Shown: positions 1 through 6,872, counted from the stretch's first letter. The stretch: 8,389 bases of DNA from Bacteroidota bacterium (GCA_963169475.1 CAUJFT010000319.1:1-8389), one strand, 5' to 3'. Translations and numbers: made by a program. The notes: generated from the letters alone by a model not told the origin.

Positions 1-41
1 GAGGTCTTTCTCTCTATTCAGTATCAGCATTTTCTAAGGTA

Positions 42-71
42 TTTTCCCTACCTATTTCAGGGTAGGGAAAA
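42..71 (-). terminator. Strong hairpin just after the stop of the DUF2007-like gene, possible terminator
   Basis: The arms TTTTCCCTACC (42-52) and GGTAGGGAAAA (61-71) are perfectly complementary over 11 bp around an 8-nt loop. On the minus strand the stem begins one base after the stop codon of the gene at 73-447, the position expected for a transcript end. However, the T-run lies on the 5' side of the stem and the A-run on the 3' side on both strands, so no U-tract follows the stem. This is therefore not a textbook intrinsic terminator. It could also be a 3' stability structure, or a bidirectional end shared with a gene to the left of the window. Confidence 0.5.
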
Positions 72-72
72 C

Positions 73-447
73 TTACTGTATCAATCTGTCTTCTAAAATT
101 CTTTTGGCAAGGTGATACTCAAACACGCCCCATTCGCTAGGATTATTGACAATTTCTATGAGATTAGGGATAGAGTAATCATAAATATCGTGATACCCCA
201 CCCATTCCTCGGCTGCCTGCTGAAGGGCATTATCTAGGGTTTGATGTGCAAGATATTCATCACTTTCCGCTACCATTATCCAAAAGGCATTTTCTGGAGA
301 GAAGCCAAAATATACCTTGTCTAAGGTATCAAGGGTATTATCCTGAATCTCGGCAGATACTCCTTGGTTCATCAAGATTTGTACTACTTCCTCTGCGGAT
401 TGTCTGTCAAAACATTTTAAAAAAATAACCATATTATATTTTTCCAT
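73..447 (-). CDS. DUF2007-like small protein (putative signal transducing protein type)
   Basis: This is a small cytoplasmic protein of 124 residues with no signal peptide or membrane segment. Residues about 6-72 follow the DUF2007 pattern: a short strand (MVIFLKCF), a helix carrying A-E-E-V-V-x-x-L, the turn NQGVSAEI, then a second strand and helix (FWIMVAESDEYLAHQTLD). That fold is a ferredoxin-like unit annotated as 'putative signal transducing protein'; no biochemical role is established. The C-terminal 35 residues (IPNLIEIVNNPSEWGVFEYHLAKRIL and onward) resemble a tail I associate with Bacteroidota members of this family, ending in a PxEW...F..xLAxxIL-type helix. The start could be Met1 (447) or Met6 (432); neither has a Shine-Dalgarno sequence. 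The gene is transcribed away from sufB and ends at the hairpin at 42-71. Family assignment is by pattern recognition only. Confidence 0.72.
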   Translation of the reverse strand: MEKYNMVIFLKCFDRQSAEEVVQILMNQGVSAEIQDNTLDTLDKVYFGFSPENAFWIMVAESDEYLAHQTLDNALQQAAEEWVGYHDIYDYSIPNLIEIVNNPSEWGVFEYHLAKRILEDRLIQ

Positions 448-743
448 CTATTTTCGTTTTATACCAAACCCATGATGAGTCATAGTATGGAGACTTTATA
501 ATGCTGATAATAAGGTATTTATGAGATTTTTTAGTTAAATAATTGGCTATTGCTATAATTACAGAGGCAAAATTGATTTTGCTCCAAAATCGGCGTAAAA
601 TATCTAACAAAGTTAAGATATATTTTTCAATATTTATAGTCAAATTTAAAAGAAAATAAAACATTCCTGCGCCAAACTTGTTTTGATTTAAATTCAGTCC
701 AAATAAAAACAAATAGAAGGCACCCAAAGAAGTTATTATTGAT
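448..743. other. Divergent intergenic region upstream of sufB
   Basis: This 296-bp AT-rich stretch separates the minus-strand DUF2007-like gene from sufB and should hold promoters for both. No complete Bacteroidota promoter (TTTG, 19-20 nt, TAnnTTTG) was found. Partial matches exist. On the minus strand, CAAAGTTA (608-615) and CAAATTTA (641-648) are perfect reversed -7 boxes, but their nearest CAAA elements lie 24-25 nt away, too far. On the plus strand, TGATTTTG (574-581) has one mismatch and a TTG 21 nt upstream. A minus-strand open frame (434-727, 97 codons) rich in Ile, Phe, Leu and Lys runs through most of the region. It looks like translated AT-rich DNA rather than a gene, although it overlaps the next start by 14 bp. 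No IscR-like palindrome stood out. Confidence 0.45.
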
Positions 744-2183
744 ATGTCAGACGAGACGCTCTTACAAGAAATTACCTCTCAAAAATACAAATATGGATTT
801 ACCATAGATATAGAGGCCGACCAAGCACCTCCGGGGTTAAACGAGGAGATAATTCGTTTTATTTCTGCAAAGAAAAAAGAACCGGAGTGGATGCTTAACT
901 TTCGGCTTAGGGCTTTTCGTCATTGGCAGACGATGGAGGAGCCTCAATGGGCTAAAATAGATTATCCGAAGATTAATTATCAAGATATTATCTACTATTC
1001 TGCTCCTAAATCCAAAAAACTAAATTCTCTGGACGAAGTAGACCCTGAAATCTTAAAAACGTTTGCAAAACTTGGGATTCCCTTGGAAGAGCAAAAAGCC
1101 CTCTCCGGAGTTGCGGTAGATGCGGTCATAGACTCTATCTCCGTAAAAACAACCTTCAAAGAGAAATTAGGGGAAAAAGGAATCATTTTTTGTTCTTTTT
1201 CGGAAGCCATACAAGAACACCCCGAACTAGTAAAAAAATACTTAGGGACTGTTGTTCCCTATAATGACAATTATTTTGCAACCCTAAATTGTGCCGTATT
1301 TACTGACGGTTCTTTTGTGTACATTCCCAAAGGGGTTCGTTGTCCTATGGAGCTATCTACTTATTTCCGGATTAATGAAGCCAAGACCGGTCAATTTGAG
1401 CGGACATTGATTGTCGCAGATGAAGGGAGTTATGTAAGCTATTTGGAAGGGTGTACAGCACCAATGAGGGACGAAAACCAACTTCATGCAGCAGTGGTAG
1501 AGCTTGTGGCGCTCAAAGATGCTCAAATCAAATATTCGACTGTTCAGAATTGGTATCCGGGAGATGAAAATGGAAAAGGAGGAATTTATAATTTCGTAAC
1601 CAAAAGAGGAATTTGTAAGGAAGAAAATGCCAAAATCTCATGGACACAAGTGGAGACGGGTTCTGCTATTACATGGAAATATCCCTCCGTTATCCTCAAA
1701 GGCGACAATACAGTAGGGGAGTTCTATTCGGTAGCCGTTACCAATAATTATCAGCAGGCAGATACCGGTACCAAAATGCTACATATTGGTAAGAACACCC
1801 GTTCAACCATTGTCTCTAAGGGTATCTCCGCGGGTAAAAGCCAAAATGCGTATAGAGGACAAGTAAAAATTATGAAGTCGGCAATAGGCTCCCGTAATTT
1901 TTCTCAATGCGATTCTCTACTTATCGGGGATAAATGCGGTGCGCACACATTCCCCTATATTGAATCTGCCCATTCTTCTGCAATTATAGAGCATGAAGCA
2001 ACTACTTCTAAGATTGGGGAAGACCAGATTTTTTACTGTAATCAACGCGGAATTGATACAGAACACGCCGTCTCCCTCATCGTAAATGGCTTTACCAAAG
2101 AAGTTCTCAAACAGCTCCCCATGGAGTTTGCCGTAGAAGCCCAAAAACTTTTGGAAATCAGCTTGGAGGGAAGTGTGGGATAG
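744..2183 (+). CDS. sufB: Fe-S cluster assembly scaffold protein SufB
   Basis: SufB is the subunit of the cytoplasmic SufBC2D complex that accepts persulfide sulfur and on which Fe-S clusters are built. The 479-residue product is full length for the family (E. coli 495) and reads as a typical SufB from the N-terminal KYGFTIDIEAD and KKKEPEWML segments through the beta-helix core (PKGVRCPMELSTYFRIN, EGCTAPM) to the C-terminal EFAVEAQKLLEISLEGSVG. Counting from the shared C-terminus, Cys389 (in QCDSLLIGD) matches E. coli Cys405. Glu416, His417 and Glu418 (in IIEHEATTSKIG) match E. coli Glu432, His433 and Glu434. These residues are known to matter for sulfur transfer and cluster formation. The ATG at 744 is the only sensible start and has no Shine-Dalgarno sequence. 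It is the first gene of a sufBCD block, with sufC beginning 103 bp downstream. The gene looks intact, and the call is very secure. Confidence 0.98.
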   Translation: MSDETLLQEITSQKYKYGFTIDIEADQAPPGLNEEIIRFISAKKKEPEWMLNFRLRAFRHWQTMEEPQWAKIDYPKINYQDIIYYSAPKSKKLNSLDEVDPEILKTFAKLGIPLEEQKALSGVAVDAVIDSISVKTTFKEKLGEKGIIFCSFSEAIQEHPELVKKYLGTVVPYNDNYFATLNCAVFTDGSFVYIPKGVRCPMELSTYFRINEAKTGQFERTLIVADEGSYVSYLEGCTAPMRDENQLHAAVVELVALKDAQIKYSTVQNWYPGDENGKGGIYNFVTKRGICKEENAKISWTQVETGSAITWKYPSVILKGDNTVGEFYSVAVTNNYQQADTGTKMLHIGKNTRSTIVSKGISAGKSQNAYRGQVKIMKSAIGSRNFSQCDSLLIGDKCGAHTFPYIESAHSSAIIEHEATTSKIGEDQIFYCNQRGIDTEHAVSLIVNGFTKEVLKQLPMEFAVEAQKLLEISLEGSVG

Positions 2184-2286
2184 TTTTTAATAATAGGTTG
2201 TTTTTATCACTTATATGCTTCCCTTGTGTACAAAATATATTTTTTAGAAAAAAAGATTAATAAGTTAGAAGAATAAAAAAGACGAT

Positions 2287-3039
2287 ATGCTTACCATCAA
2301 AAATTTACATGCAGAAATTGACGGGAAGAAAATCCTTAAAGGATTAAATTTACAAATAAATCCGGGTGAGGTTCATGCAATTATGGGACCTAACGGTGCC
2401 GGTAAAAGTACATTAGCTTCTGTGCTTGCTGGCAAAGAAGCCTATGAGGTTACTGAGGGTAGCGTGGATTTTGACGGAAAAGACCTCCTCGCTATGAGTA
2501 CCGATGTACGCGCTTGTGAAGGGCTTTTTCTTGCTTTTCAGTATCCCGTAGAAATACCGGGCGTAAGCATGACTACTTTTCTCAAAGCCTCTGTAGATGC
2601 CGTTAGAAAATATAAAAACCTACCAGAATTGTCGGCGAAGGCGTTTTTACAATACATGAGAGAAAAACAGCAAATGGTAGAGATAACCAAGGAACTGACC
2701 AACCGCGCCGTAAACGAAGGATTTTCGGGAGGAGAAAAAAAACGAAATGAGGTATTTCAGATGGCGATGCTTGACCCTAAACTTGCCGTATTAGACGAAA
2801 CCGATTCCGGATTGGATATTGACGCGCTAAGAGTGGTCGCAAATGGCGTAAATCAATTGAAAAATGAGAACAATGCCTTTGTTGTGATTACCCATTATCA
2901 ACGGTTATTAGACTACATCGTTCCCGATTTTGTTCATGTTCTATATGACGGGAAAATCGTAAAGTCTGGACCAAAGTCGCTCGCATTAGAATTAGAGGAG
3001 AAAGGGTATGATTGGATTAAAGAAGAAACTATTGCATGA
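2287..3039 (+). CDS. sufC: Fe-S cluster assembly ATPase SufC
   Basis: SufC is the ABC-type ATPase of the SufBC2D scaffold. It binds SufB and SufD and uses ATP hydrolysis to drive the shape change needed for cluster assembly; it is cytoplasmic and not a transporter. The product has 250 residues, close to E. coli SufC (248). Visible motifs are the Walker A loop GPNGAGKST (34-42, Lys40), a Q-loop in the AFQYP segment, the ABC signature FSGGEKKRNE (146-155), Walker B ending LAVLDE with Asp170 and Glu171, the SufC-typical ETDSGLDIDAL, and the switch histidine His203 in VVITHYQRLL. Lys40, Glu171 and His203 fall at the same numbers as in E. coli SufC. The stop overlaps the sufD start (ATGA at 3036-3039), so the two are probably translationally coupled. 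Purine-rich AGAAGAATAAAAAAGACG precedes the start. All catalytic residues are present. Confidence 0.98.
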   Translation: MLTIKNLHAEIDGKKILKGLNLQINPGEVHAIMGPNGAGKSTLASVLAGKEAYEVTEGSVDFDGKDLLAMSTDVRACEGLFLAFQYPVEIPGVSMTTFLKASVDAVRKYKNLPELSAKAFLQYMREKQQMVEITKELTNRAVNEGFSGGEKKRNEVFQMAMLDPKLAVLDETDSGLDIDALRVVANGVNQLKNENNAFVVITHYQRLLDYIVPDFVHVLYDGKIVKSGPKSLALELEEKGYDWIKEETIA

Positions 3040-4340
3040 ATTTAGCCATGAACTCACCCATTAAAGAAACCACAAAGGCTTTTATTAGTCAGTTCGAAAC
3101 GGGAGAAGCTCTTCCGTTTGGCGAAACAAAAAGACAGCAAGCAGTAGGCTTCCTCCAAAATGCAGTACTCCCCGGACAAAAAACTGAGGATTGGAAATAT
3201 ACAAGCTTAATGCCGATAACAACAAAGGAGTTTCAGCAGCCGGAAAATTACGCTTCCCGTAGTTTGGATATTTGTAATATCCCCAATCTTGAAGCCCACA
3301 CGATTGTTTTTGTAAATGGCGCGCTCCATTCTGTGAATATGCTACCAGGATTTGACTCGGATTTAATGATACAATCCTTTGGGTCAATGAACGAAACCGC
3401 CCAGATAATTGCCGAAAAATATTTTGCCCACCTCACGCCTCCAGATTTAGATATTTTTACGGCACTCAATACTGCTTATGGAAATAAAGGGACGATGATT
3501 TTTGTGCCTGCCAAAAGACAGGTTCAAAAACCCATTCATATACAGCATCTTACTGATACCAATATTCCTATAGGAATTCAGCATAGAAATTTAGTAATTG
3601 TATGGGAAGAATCCTCCGTTACCATTTTGGAAACCTATCATGGTACTAAGCAAAACAGCACTTTTCGCAATCAGGTTACAGAAGTAATTGTAGCAGAAAA
3701 TGCCTCTCTGTCTTATTTTAAGTTTCAGCATGAGGGCAGAAACGCCTCTCATATTGAGCAGTGTAACGTAATGCAGCAAGCCAATAGCCAAACCGCCTTC
3801 TTTACGGTTTCTCTTAGTGGCGAAATCATAAGAAATACCCTTCGCATTCGGATTAATGGAGAAGGGGCGCACGCCGGACTCAAAGGAGGATACCTCCTTG
3901 ATAATATCGAACATGTAGATAATTATACCGAAGTCCATCATATCAAACCGCATTCTACCAGCAATGAGCTATACAAAGGAATTATTGGCGGACAGGCTAC
4001 AGCAGTATTTAGTGGAAAGATTCAGGTCTATCCAGATGCCCAGAAAACTCAAGCCTACCAATCTAATAAAAGTGTACTACTCACTGATACGGCAAATGTC
4101 TATACTAAGCCTCAACTTGAAATCTATGCAGATGACGTAAAATGTTCTCATGGAGCAACCACGGGACAAATCAATGAAGAGGCTCTCTATTACATGATGA
4201 CACGCGGAATCAGTAAAACCGAAGCGCGCAAGTTGTTAATAGGCGCGTTTTTAGAAGAAATATTTAACGAATTTGGGGTCAAGGAAGTGGAAGAGTATGT
4301 TCATCGTTGTATTCAAGAAAAAATGGACTCAATACATTGA
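3036..4340 (+). CDS. sufD: Fe-S cluster assembly protein SufD
   Basis: SufD is the SufB paralogue that pairs with SufB in the SufBC2D scaffold and is needed for iron acquisition during cluster assembly. The product has 434 residues (E. coli 423). The N-terminal part holds the usual EDWKYTSL segment. The middle is a beta-helix domain (HRNLVIVWEESSVTILETYHG). The C-terminus carries the hallmark DDVKCSHGATTGQINEEALYYMMTRGI, shown here in pieces: Cys370 and His372 in KCSHGATTG correspond to E. coli Cys358 and His360, and the tail is ARKLLIGAFLEEIF. The ATG at 3036 overlaps the sufC stop by 4 bp. A second in-frame ATG at 3048 (Met5) is a possible alternative, but the coupled first ATG is favoured. 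The next gene starts 23 bp after the stop with no terminator between. SufS and SufE, which often follow sufD in Bacteroidota, are absent here. Confidence 0.97.
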   Translation: MNLAMNSPIKETTKAFISQFETGEALPFGETKRQQAVGFLQNAVLPGQKTEDWKYTSLMPITTKEFQQPENYASRSLDICNIPNLEAHTIVFVNGALHSVNMLPGFDSDLMIQSFGSMNETAQIIAEKYFAHLTPPDLDIFTALNTAYGNKGTMIFVPAKRQVQKPIHIQHLTDTNIPIGIQHRNLVIVWEESSVTILETYHGTKQNSTFRNQVTEVIVAENASLSYFKFQHEGRNASHIEQCNVMQQANSQTAFFTVSLSGEIIRNTLRIRINGEGAHAGLKGGYLLDNIEHVDNYTEVHHIKPHSTSNELYKGIIGGQATAVFSGKIQVYPDAQKTQAYQSNKSVLLTDTANVYTKPQLEIYADDVKCSHGATTGQINEEALYYMMTRGISKTEARKLLIGAFLEEIFNEFGVKEVEEYVHRCIQEKMDSIH

Positions 4341-4363
4341 GCGTAAATTCTTAATTAGAAAGA

Positions 4364-4606
4364 ATGGAAACATTTGTCCAAAAGTATAAAAAAATATCTC
4401 GAATTGTCGGATTGACGGTACTAGTGTTATTTATAGCCACCTATCTGGTTTACCTTATCAGACCTCACACCTTTGAGGAGTTGGGTATAGATATTGAATC
4501 TTTGGCAGAATATACCATTCTATTCTTTATAATAAAAGGAACAATTACTACCTCAATTATTTTGTACGGAATTTGGATAATCCGAAAGAAAAGAAATAGG
4601 AATTAA
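4364..4606 (+). CDS. Small two-helix membrane protein, function unknown
   Basis: I do not recognise this 80-residue protein. It has two clear hydrophobic segments, about residues 15-33 (VGLTVLVLFIATYLVYLI) and 50-73 (TILFFIIKGTITTSIILYG, IW, II), joined by an acidic loop (EELGIDIESLAE). The N-terminus (KYKK) and C-terminus (RKKRNRN) are basic, so by the positive-inside rule both ends should face the cytoplasm and the loop the periplasm. No catalytic or metal-binding motif is visible. It starts 23 bp after sufD, preceded by the purine-rich TTAGAAAGA, and no terminator separates them, so read-through from the suf genes is likely. A role in Fe-S assembly is not supported by the sequence. The well-formed topology and the spacing argue for a real gene. 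Confidence 0.72.
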   Translation: METFVQKYKKISRIVGLTVLVLFIATYLVYLIRPHTFEELGIDIESLAEYTILFFIIKGTITTSIILYGIWIIRKKRNRN

Positions 4607-4700
4607 ACTTGTAATAATCCGAAAAAAAAACTACTTATTGGGGTAGAGAACAGAAGAAATAGGCTAATTTATTGTTTTGAATCCTCTCCCTAAAACCATT

Positions 4701-5939
4701 ATGATTTTTTTTGTAGATGTTTTGATTAGATTTATATTTCTTTTTTTATTAGACCTATATACATGGCAAGCGATTAAAACCGTTTTTCCTGATAAACCTA
4801 TGATAAAATGGGGCTATTGGGGATTTCATATTCTGCTTTATTTGAGTACACTCCTATTGACAGGAGGTGGAGGTATGGGGCAGATTAAGGTGAAATATAC
4901 CTTTTGGTTTTTTTCGTGCATTATCGCCTTATATATTCCCAAGCTACTGATAGTTTCCGTGTTGCTCATAGAAGACCTTAGTAGGGTTATTCGTTGGATA
5001 TGGGGTATGTTCTCAAAACACGAAGTACCCGAATCCCCCACAAATACCATTTCAAGGGCGCGCTTTATTAGCCAACTGGGGTTATTTGCGGGAGCAGTTC
5101 CTTTGCTTGCGATACTAAACGGCATGATTCGTACCAAATACAACTACAAGATAAATCGGGTAAATATTCCTATTAAAAACCTGCCCGATTCCTTTGAAGG
5201 CTTTACTATCACACAAATTTCAGACTTGCATACCGGCAGCTTTGACAACAAAAGTGCAGTTCGCAAAGGTATGGAGAGGATTAATGAACTCCGTTCAGAC
5301 CTGATTGTCTTTACGGGAGACCTTATCAACTTTAATGTAAAGGAAATAGAAGGCTTTCAGGAAATATATTCCGTTTTATCAGCCAAAGAAGGGATACTTG
5401 CAGTACTTGGCAATCACGACTATTATTACAGCAATAGAGAAGCCCCAGAGGCAGAAAAGAATGCTCATTTTGAGGAGGTTACCCGTCAGCATGCCACATT
5501 TGGATGGAAGCTCCTCCGGAATGAATCCCATTTAATTGAACGAAATGGAGAAAAATTAGCCATTCTGGGCGTAGAAAATTGGGGTAAATCTCCATATTTT
5601 CCTCAAAAAGGCGATATCTCTCTCGCAAAAAAAGGAGCAGAAGAGGCAACCGTAAAAATATTGTTATCCCATGACCCGTCTCATTGGAATGCCAAAGTAA
5701 GACCCGAACACCAAGATATTTCCCTTACGCTTTCCGGACATACGCATGGCTTTCAGTTCGGAATAGAAATACCGGGGTTCAAATGGAGTCCCGCACAATT
5801 TGCCTATCCGCAGTGGGCAGGGCTTTATCAAGAAGGCGAACAATACCTATATGTAAATAGGGGGTTTGGCTTCCTTGGCTTCTCCGGACGCGTAGGTATC
5901 CGACCAGAGATTGTACAATTTACTCTTGTTAAGGCGTAA
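4701..5939 (+). CDS. Membrane-anchored calcineurin-like metallophosphoesterase (YkuE/YaeI/LpxG type)
   Basis: This is a two-metal phosphoesterase joined to an N-terminal membrane domain. Numbering from the ATG at 4701 (412 residues), hydrophobic segments lie near residues 2-20, 38-54, 66-89 and 124-142. The catalytic domain follows with every metallophosphoesterase block: ISDLH (Asp175, His177), TGDL (Asp207), LGNHDYY (Asn238, His239), LSHDPSH (His324) and SGHTHG (His347, His349). Order and spacing match the YkuE/YaeI/LpxG group, whose members act on phosphodiester or pyrophosphate bonds, including UDP-diacylglucosamine in LpxG. The substrate here is unknown. The segment SRARFISQLG before the fourth hydrophobic stretch resembles a Tat motif with one arginine lost. 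The frame also allows a TTG start at 4677, adding 8 residues. I prefer ATG because the hydrophobic N-terminus begins there, though neither start has a ribosome site. The enzyme class is secure. Confidence 0.93.
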   Translation: MIFFVDVLIRFIFLFLLDLYTWQAIKTVFPDKPMIKWGYWGFHILLYLSTLLLTGGGGMGQIKVKYTFWFFSCIIALYIPKLLIVSVLLIEDLSRVIRWIWGMFSKHEVPESPTNTISRARFISQLGLFAGAVPLLAILNGMIRTKYNYKINRVNIPIKNLPDSFEGFTITQISDLHTGSFDNKSAVRKGMERINELRSDLIVFTGDLINFNVKEIEGFQEIYSVLSAKEGILAVLGNHDYYYSNREAPEAEKNAHFEEVTRQHATFGWKLLRNESHLIERNGEKLAILGVENWGKSPYFPQKGDISLAKKGAEEATVKILLSHDPSHWNAKVRPEHQDISLTLSGHTHGFQFGIEIPGFKWSPAQFAYPQWAGLYQEGEQYLYVNRGFGFLGFSGRVGIRPEIVQFTLVKA

Positions 5940-6105
5940 ACCACTTTTTTCTCTATAACAAAAAGAGAGAACAGTACCCGAAGTCAAATATACCCAATAT
6001 TTAAATCATTGATTATAAGATACTTAAAGATTATTGCTTTTTGTTTATGATACACTCCTTTTAGATGATAGGGGAGACCTGAACGGCATAAAAATATTAT
6101 ACCCC

Positions 6106-6132
6106 TTAACCCTTTTTCCATTTTTGGGTTAA
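6106..6132 (+). promoter_or_regulatory. Inverted repeat abutting the start codon of the next gene
   Basis: TTAACCC (6106-6112) and GGGTTAA (6126-6132) form a perfect 7-bp inverted repeat around a pyrimidine-rich 13-nt loop. The right arm ends one base before the ATG at 6134. In mRNA it would fold over the translation initiation region; in DNA it could be a protein-binding site. The sequence supports the repeat itself, while its role is inference. The wider gap 5940-6133 (194 bp) otherwise contains only a weak 6-bp pairing (TTCTCT 5949-5954 with AGAGAA 5966-5971) after the phosphoesterase stop. No clear promoter or terminator was seen there. Confidence 0.5.
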
Positions 6133-6133
6133 T

Positions 6134-6769
6134 ATGACGAAAATATACGGAAAAATGCTAAAACGGAAATTGACATTAATTGAAAAAATAATACTCATAG
6201 GAGTAGTCGGATTTGGTTTATTTATTATCTTATTTACCGCAATCATGAAACGGGAAAATAAAGATTTCTATATTCCCAAAGGTTTTTCGGGCTGGATAAA
6301 TATTCGATATAATGTACCCGGCGCACCAATATTACCCCATAAAGAGGGAGCATTACAAATTCGGATTCCCGCTGACGGCAATTTGACAACCGCCTCTCCA
6401 TTTGAAGATGGATGGAGTCGCGACCGCTTTTTTTGGTATGATTCTTCCGGAAATATTGAAGAAATCCCCCGCACCATTCGAGAAGCCGGAGAAATCCGTA
6501 AATGGATTCATTGGTACGAATCTCACATTACTTCCCATAATAATTTGATTCCCACATTAAAATTGGGTACCGATACTCTGCTTTATGACAAAGCCCGCAT
6601 CGTAAAAACACAAGACGGTAACGTTCAATACCTTGAGGGGATAAAGACACGGGAAGCAATGTATATAAGCCCTAAGACCGAAAATCTTCAATTTAACCCG
6701 CCCCCAAACCCTGATACAACCCTCTTGATACCCCGCCTAAAAAAAATATTAACAGAAAATAAAAAATAG
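6134..6769 (+). CDS. Single-pass envelope protein, possibly DUF6843-like, function unknown
   Basis: The product has 211 residues. A basic N-terminus (KMLKRK) precedes one hydrophobic segment at about residues 19-38 (IILIGVVGFGLFIILFTAIM) and then KRENK. The protein is probably anchored with the rest in the periplasm, although the positive charges on both sides make the topology less certain. The soluble part opens with FYIPKGFSGWINIRYNVPGA (residues 45-64), then a proline-glycine-rich beta stretch with IRIPADGNLTTASPFEDGW. That pattern recalls DUF6843-type proteins, in which an IPxGxxGW strand starts a small beta domain; I hold this loosely. No enzyme motif is visible. The C-terminus is charged. 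Start choice: ATG 6134 follows the inverted repeat directly, while ATG 6155 (Met8) is an alternative that keeps the membrane segment. It is a standalone plus-strand gene between the phosphoesterase and the WG-repeat gene, with 105 bp to the latter. Confidence 0.78.
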   Translation: MTKIYGKMLKRKLTLIEKIILIGVVGFGLFIILFTAIMKRENKDFYIPKGFSGWINIRYNVPGAPILPHKEGALQIRIPADGNLTTASPFEDGWSRDRFFWYDSSGNIEEIPRTIREAGEIRKWIHWYESHITSHNNLIPTLKLGTDTLLYDKARIVKTQDGNVQYLEGIKTREAMYISPKTENLQFNPPPNPDTTLLIPRLKKILTENKK

Positions 6770-6773
6770 TCTG

Positions 6774-6781
6774 TATCTTTG
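6774..6781 (+). promoter_or_regulatory. Candidate -7 promoter box for the WG-repeat gene
   Basis: TATCTTTG is an exact match to the Bacteroidota housekeeping -7 consensus TAnnTTTG. It lies 4 bp after the stop codon of the preceding gene and 93 bp before the ATG at 6875. The expected -33 TTTG about 19-20 bp upstream is not present; only ATTAAC (6748-6753) occupies that place, inside the end of the upstream gene. If the box is used, transcription would start near 6788 and leave a leader of about 85-90 nt containing the hairpin at 6793-6828 and the direct repeats. Confidence 0.5.
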
Positions 6782-6792
6782 ACAGTAACAAA

Positions 6793-6828
6793 CACAAAAA
6801 AACGACCAGAATCGGAACGCTTTTTGTG
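6793..6828 (+). repeat. Imperfect hairpin in the leader of the WG-repeat gene
   Basis: CACAAAAA (6793-6800) pairs perfectly over 8 bp with TTTTTGTG (6821-6828). Inside this, CG (6803-6804) can pair with CG (6818-6819), and CC (6806-6807) with GG (6814-6815), closing a 6-nt loop. The result is one long stem interrupted by small bulges. It would begin about 5 nt after the predicted transcription start, so it could be a 5' mRNA-stabilising stem, an attenuator or an operator. No U-tract follows it, which makes it a poor terminator for the upstream gene. Confidence 0.45.
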
Positions 6829-6830
6829 AG

Positions 6831-6872
6831 AATACGGATTAGGCTTATTAAGGGGTTTGTTAATACGGATTA
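6831..6872 (+). repeat. Pair of 11-bp direct repeats AATACGGATTA before the WG-repeat gene
   Basis: AATACGGATTA occurs at 6831-6841 and again at 6862-6872, 31 bp apart start to start, close to three turns of B-DNA. Each copy has dyad character (AAT-ACGG-ATT), extended in the second copy to TTAAT-ACGG-ATTAA. The second copy ends 2 bp before the ATG at 6875. This arrangement would suit a dimeric DNA-binding protein occupying both sites on one helix face, or a leader RNA element. The repeat is seen directly, and the function is inference. Confidence 0.55.

Noticed and set aside
1..41. Possible end of a gene entering from the left edge
   Set aside because: Short open stretches exist in the plus frames (one ends with TAA at 35-37), but about ten codons are too few to support any call.
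608..648. Two reversed -7 boxes (CAAAGTTA, CAAATTTA) as promoters for the minus-strand gene
   Set aside because: The spacing to the nearest -33-like CAAA is 24-25 nt instead of 19-20, and such 8-mers with two free bases are common in AT-rich DNA.
434..727. Minus-strand 97-codon frame upstream of the DUF2007-like gene
   Set aside because: The translation is dominated by Ile, Leu, Phe, Lys, Asn and Tyr as expected from random AT-rich DNA, shows no recognisable motif, and fills the only space available for the divergent promoters. The 14-bp overlap with the next start is its only support.
3085..3387. Minus-strand 100-codon frame at the start of sufD
   Set aside because: It is antisense to conserved SufD coding sequence, and its own sequence shows no family features.
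3591..3953. Minus-strand 120-codon frame inside sufD
   Set aside because: It lies wholly within a well-conserved SufD reading frame and resembles nothing known; it is an antisense shadow.
4838..5143. Minus-strand 101-codon frame inside the phosphoesterase gene
   Set aside because: It is opposite a gene with intact catalytic motifs and has no recognisable domain.
5949..5971. TTCTCT...AGAGAA pairing after the phosphoesterase stop as a terminator
   Set aside because: The 6-bp stem is weak, has an 11-nt loop and no following T-run, so it is not a credible terminator.
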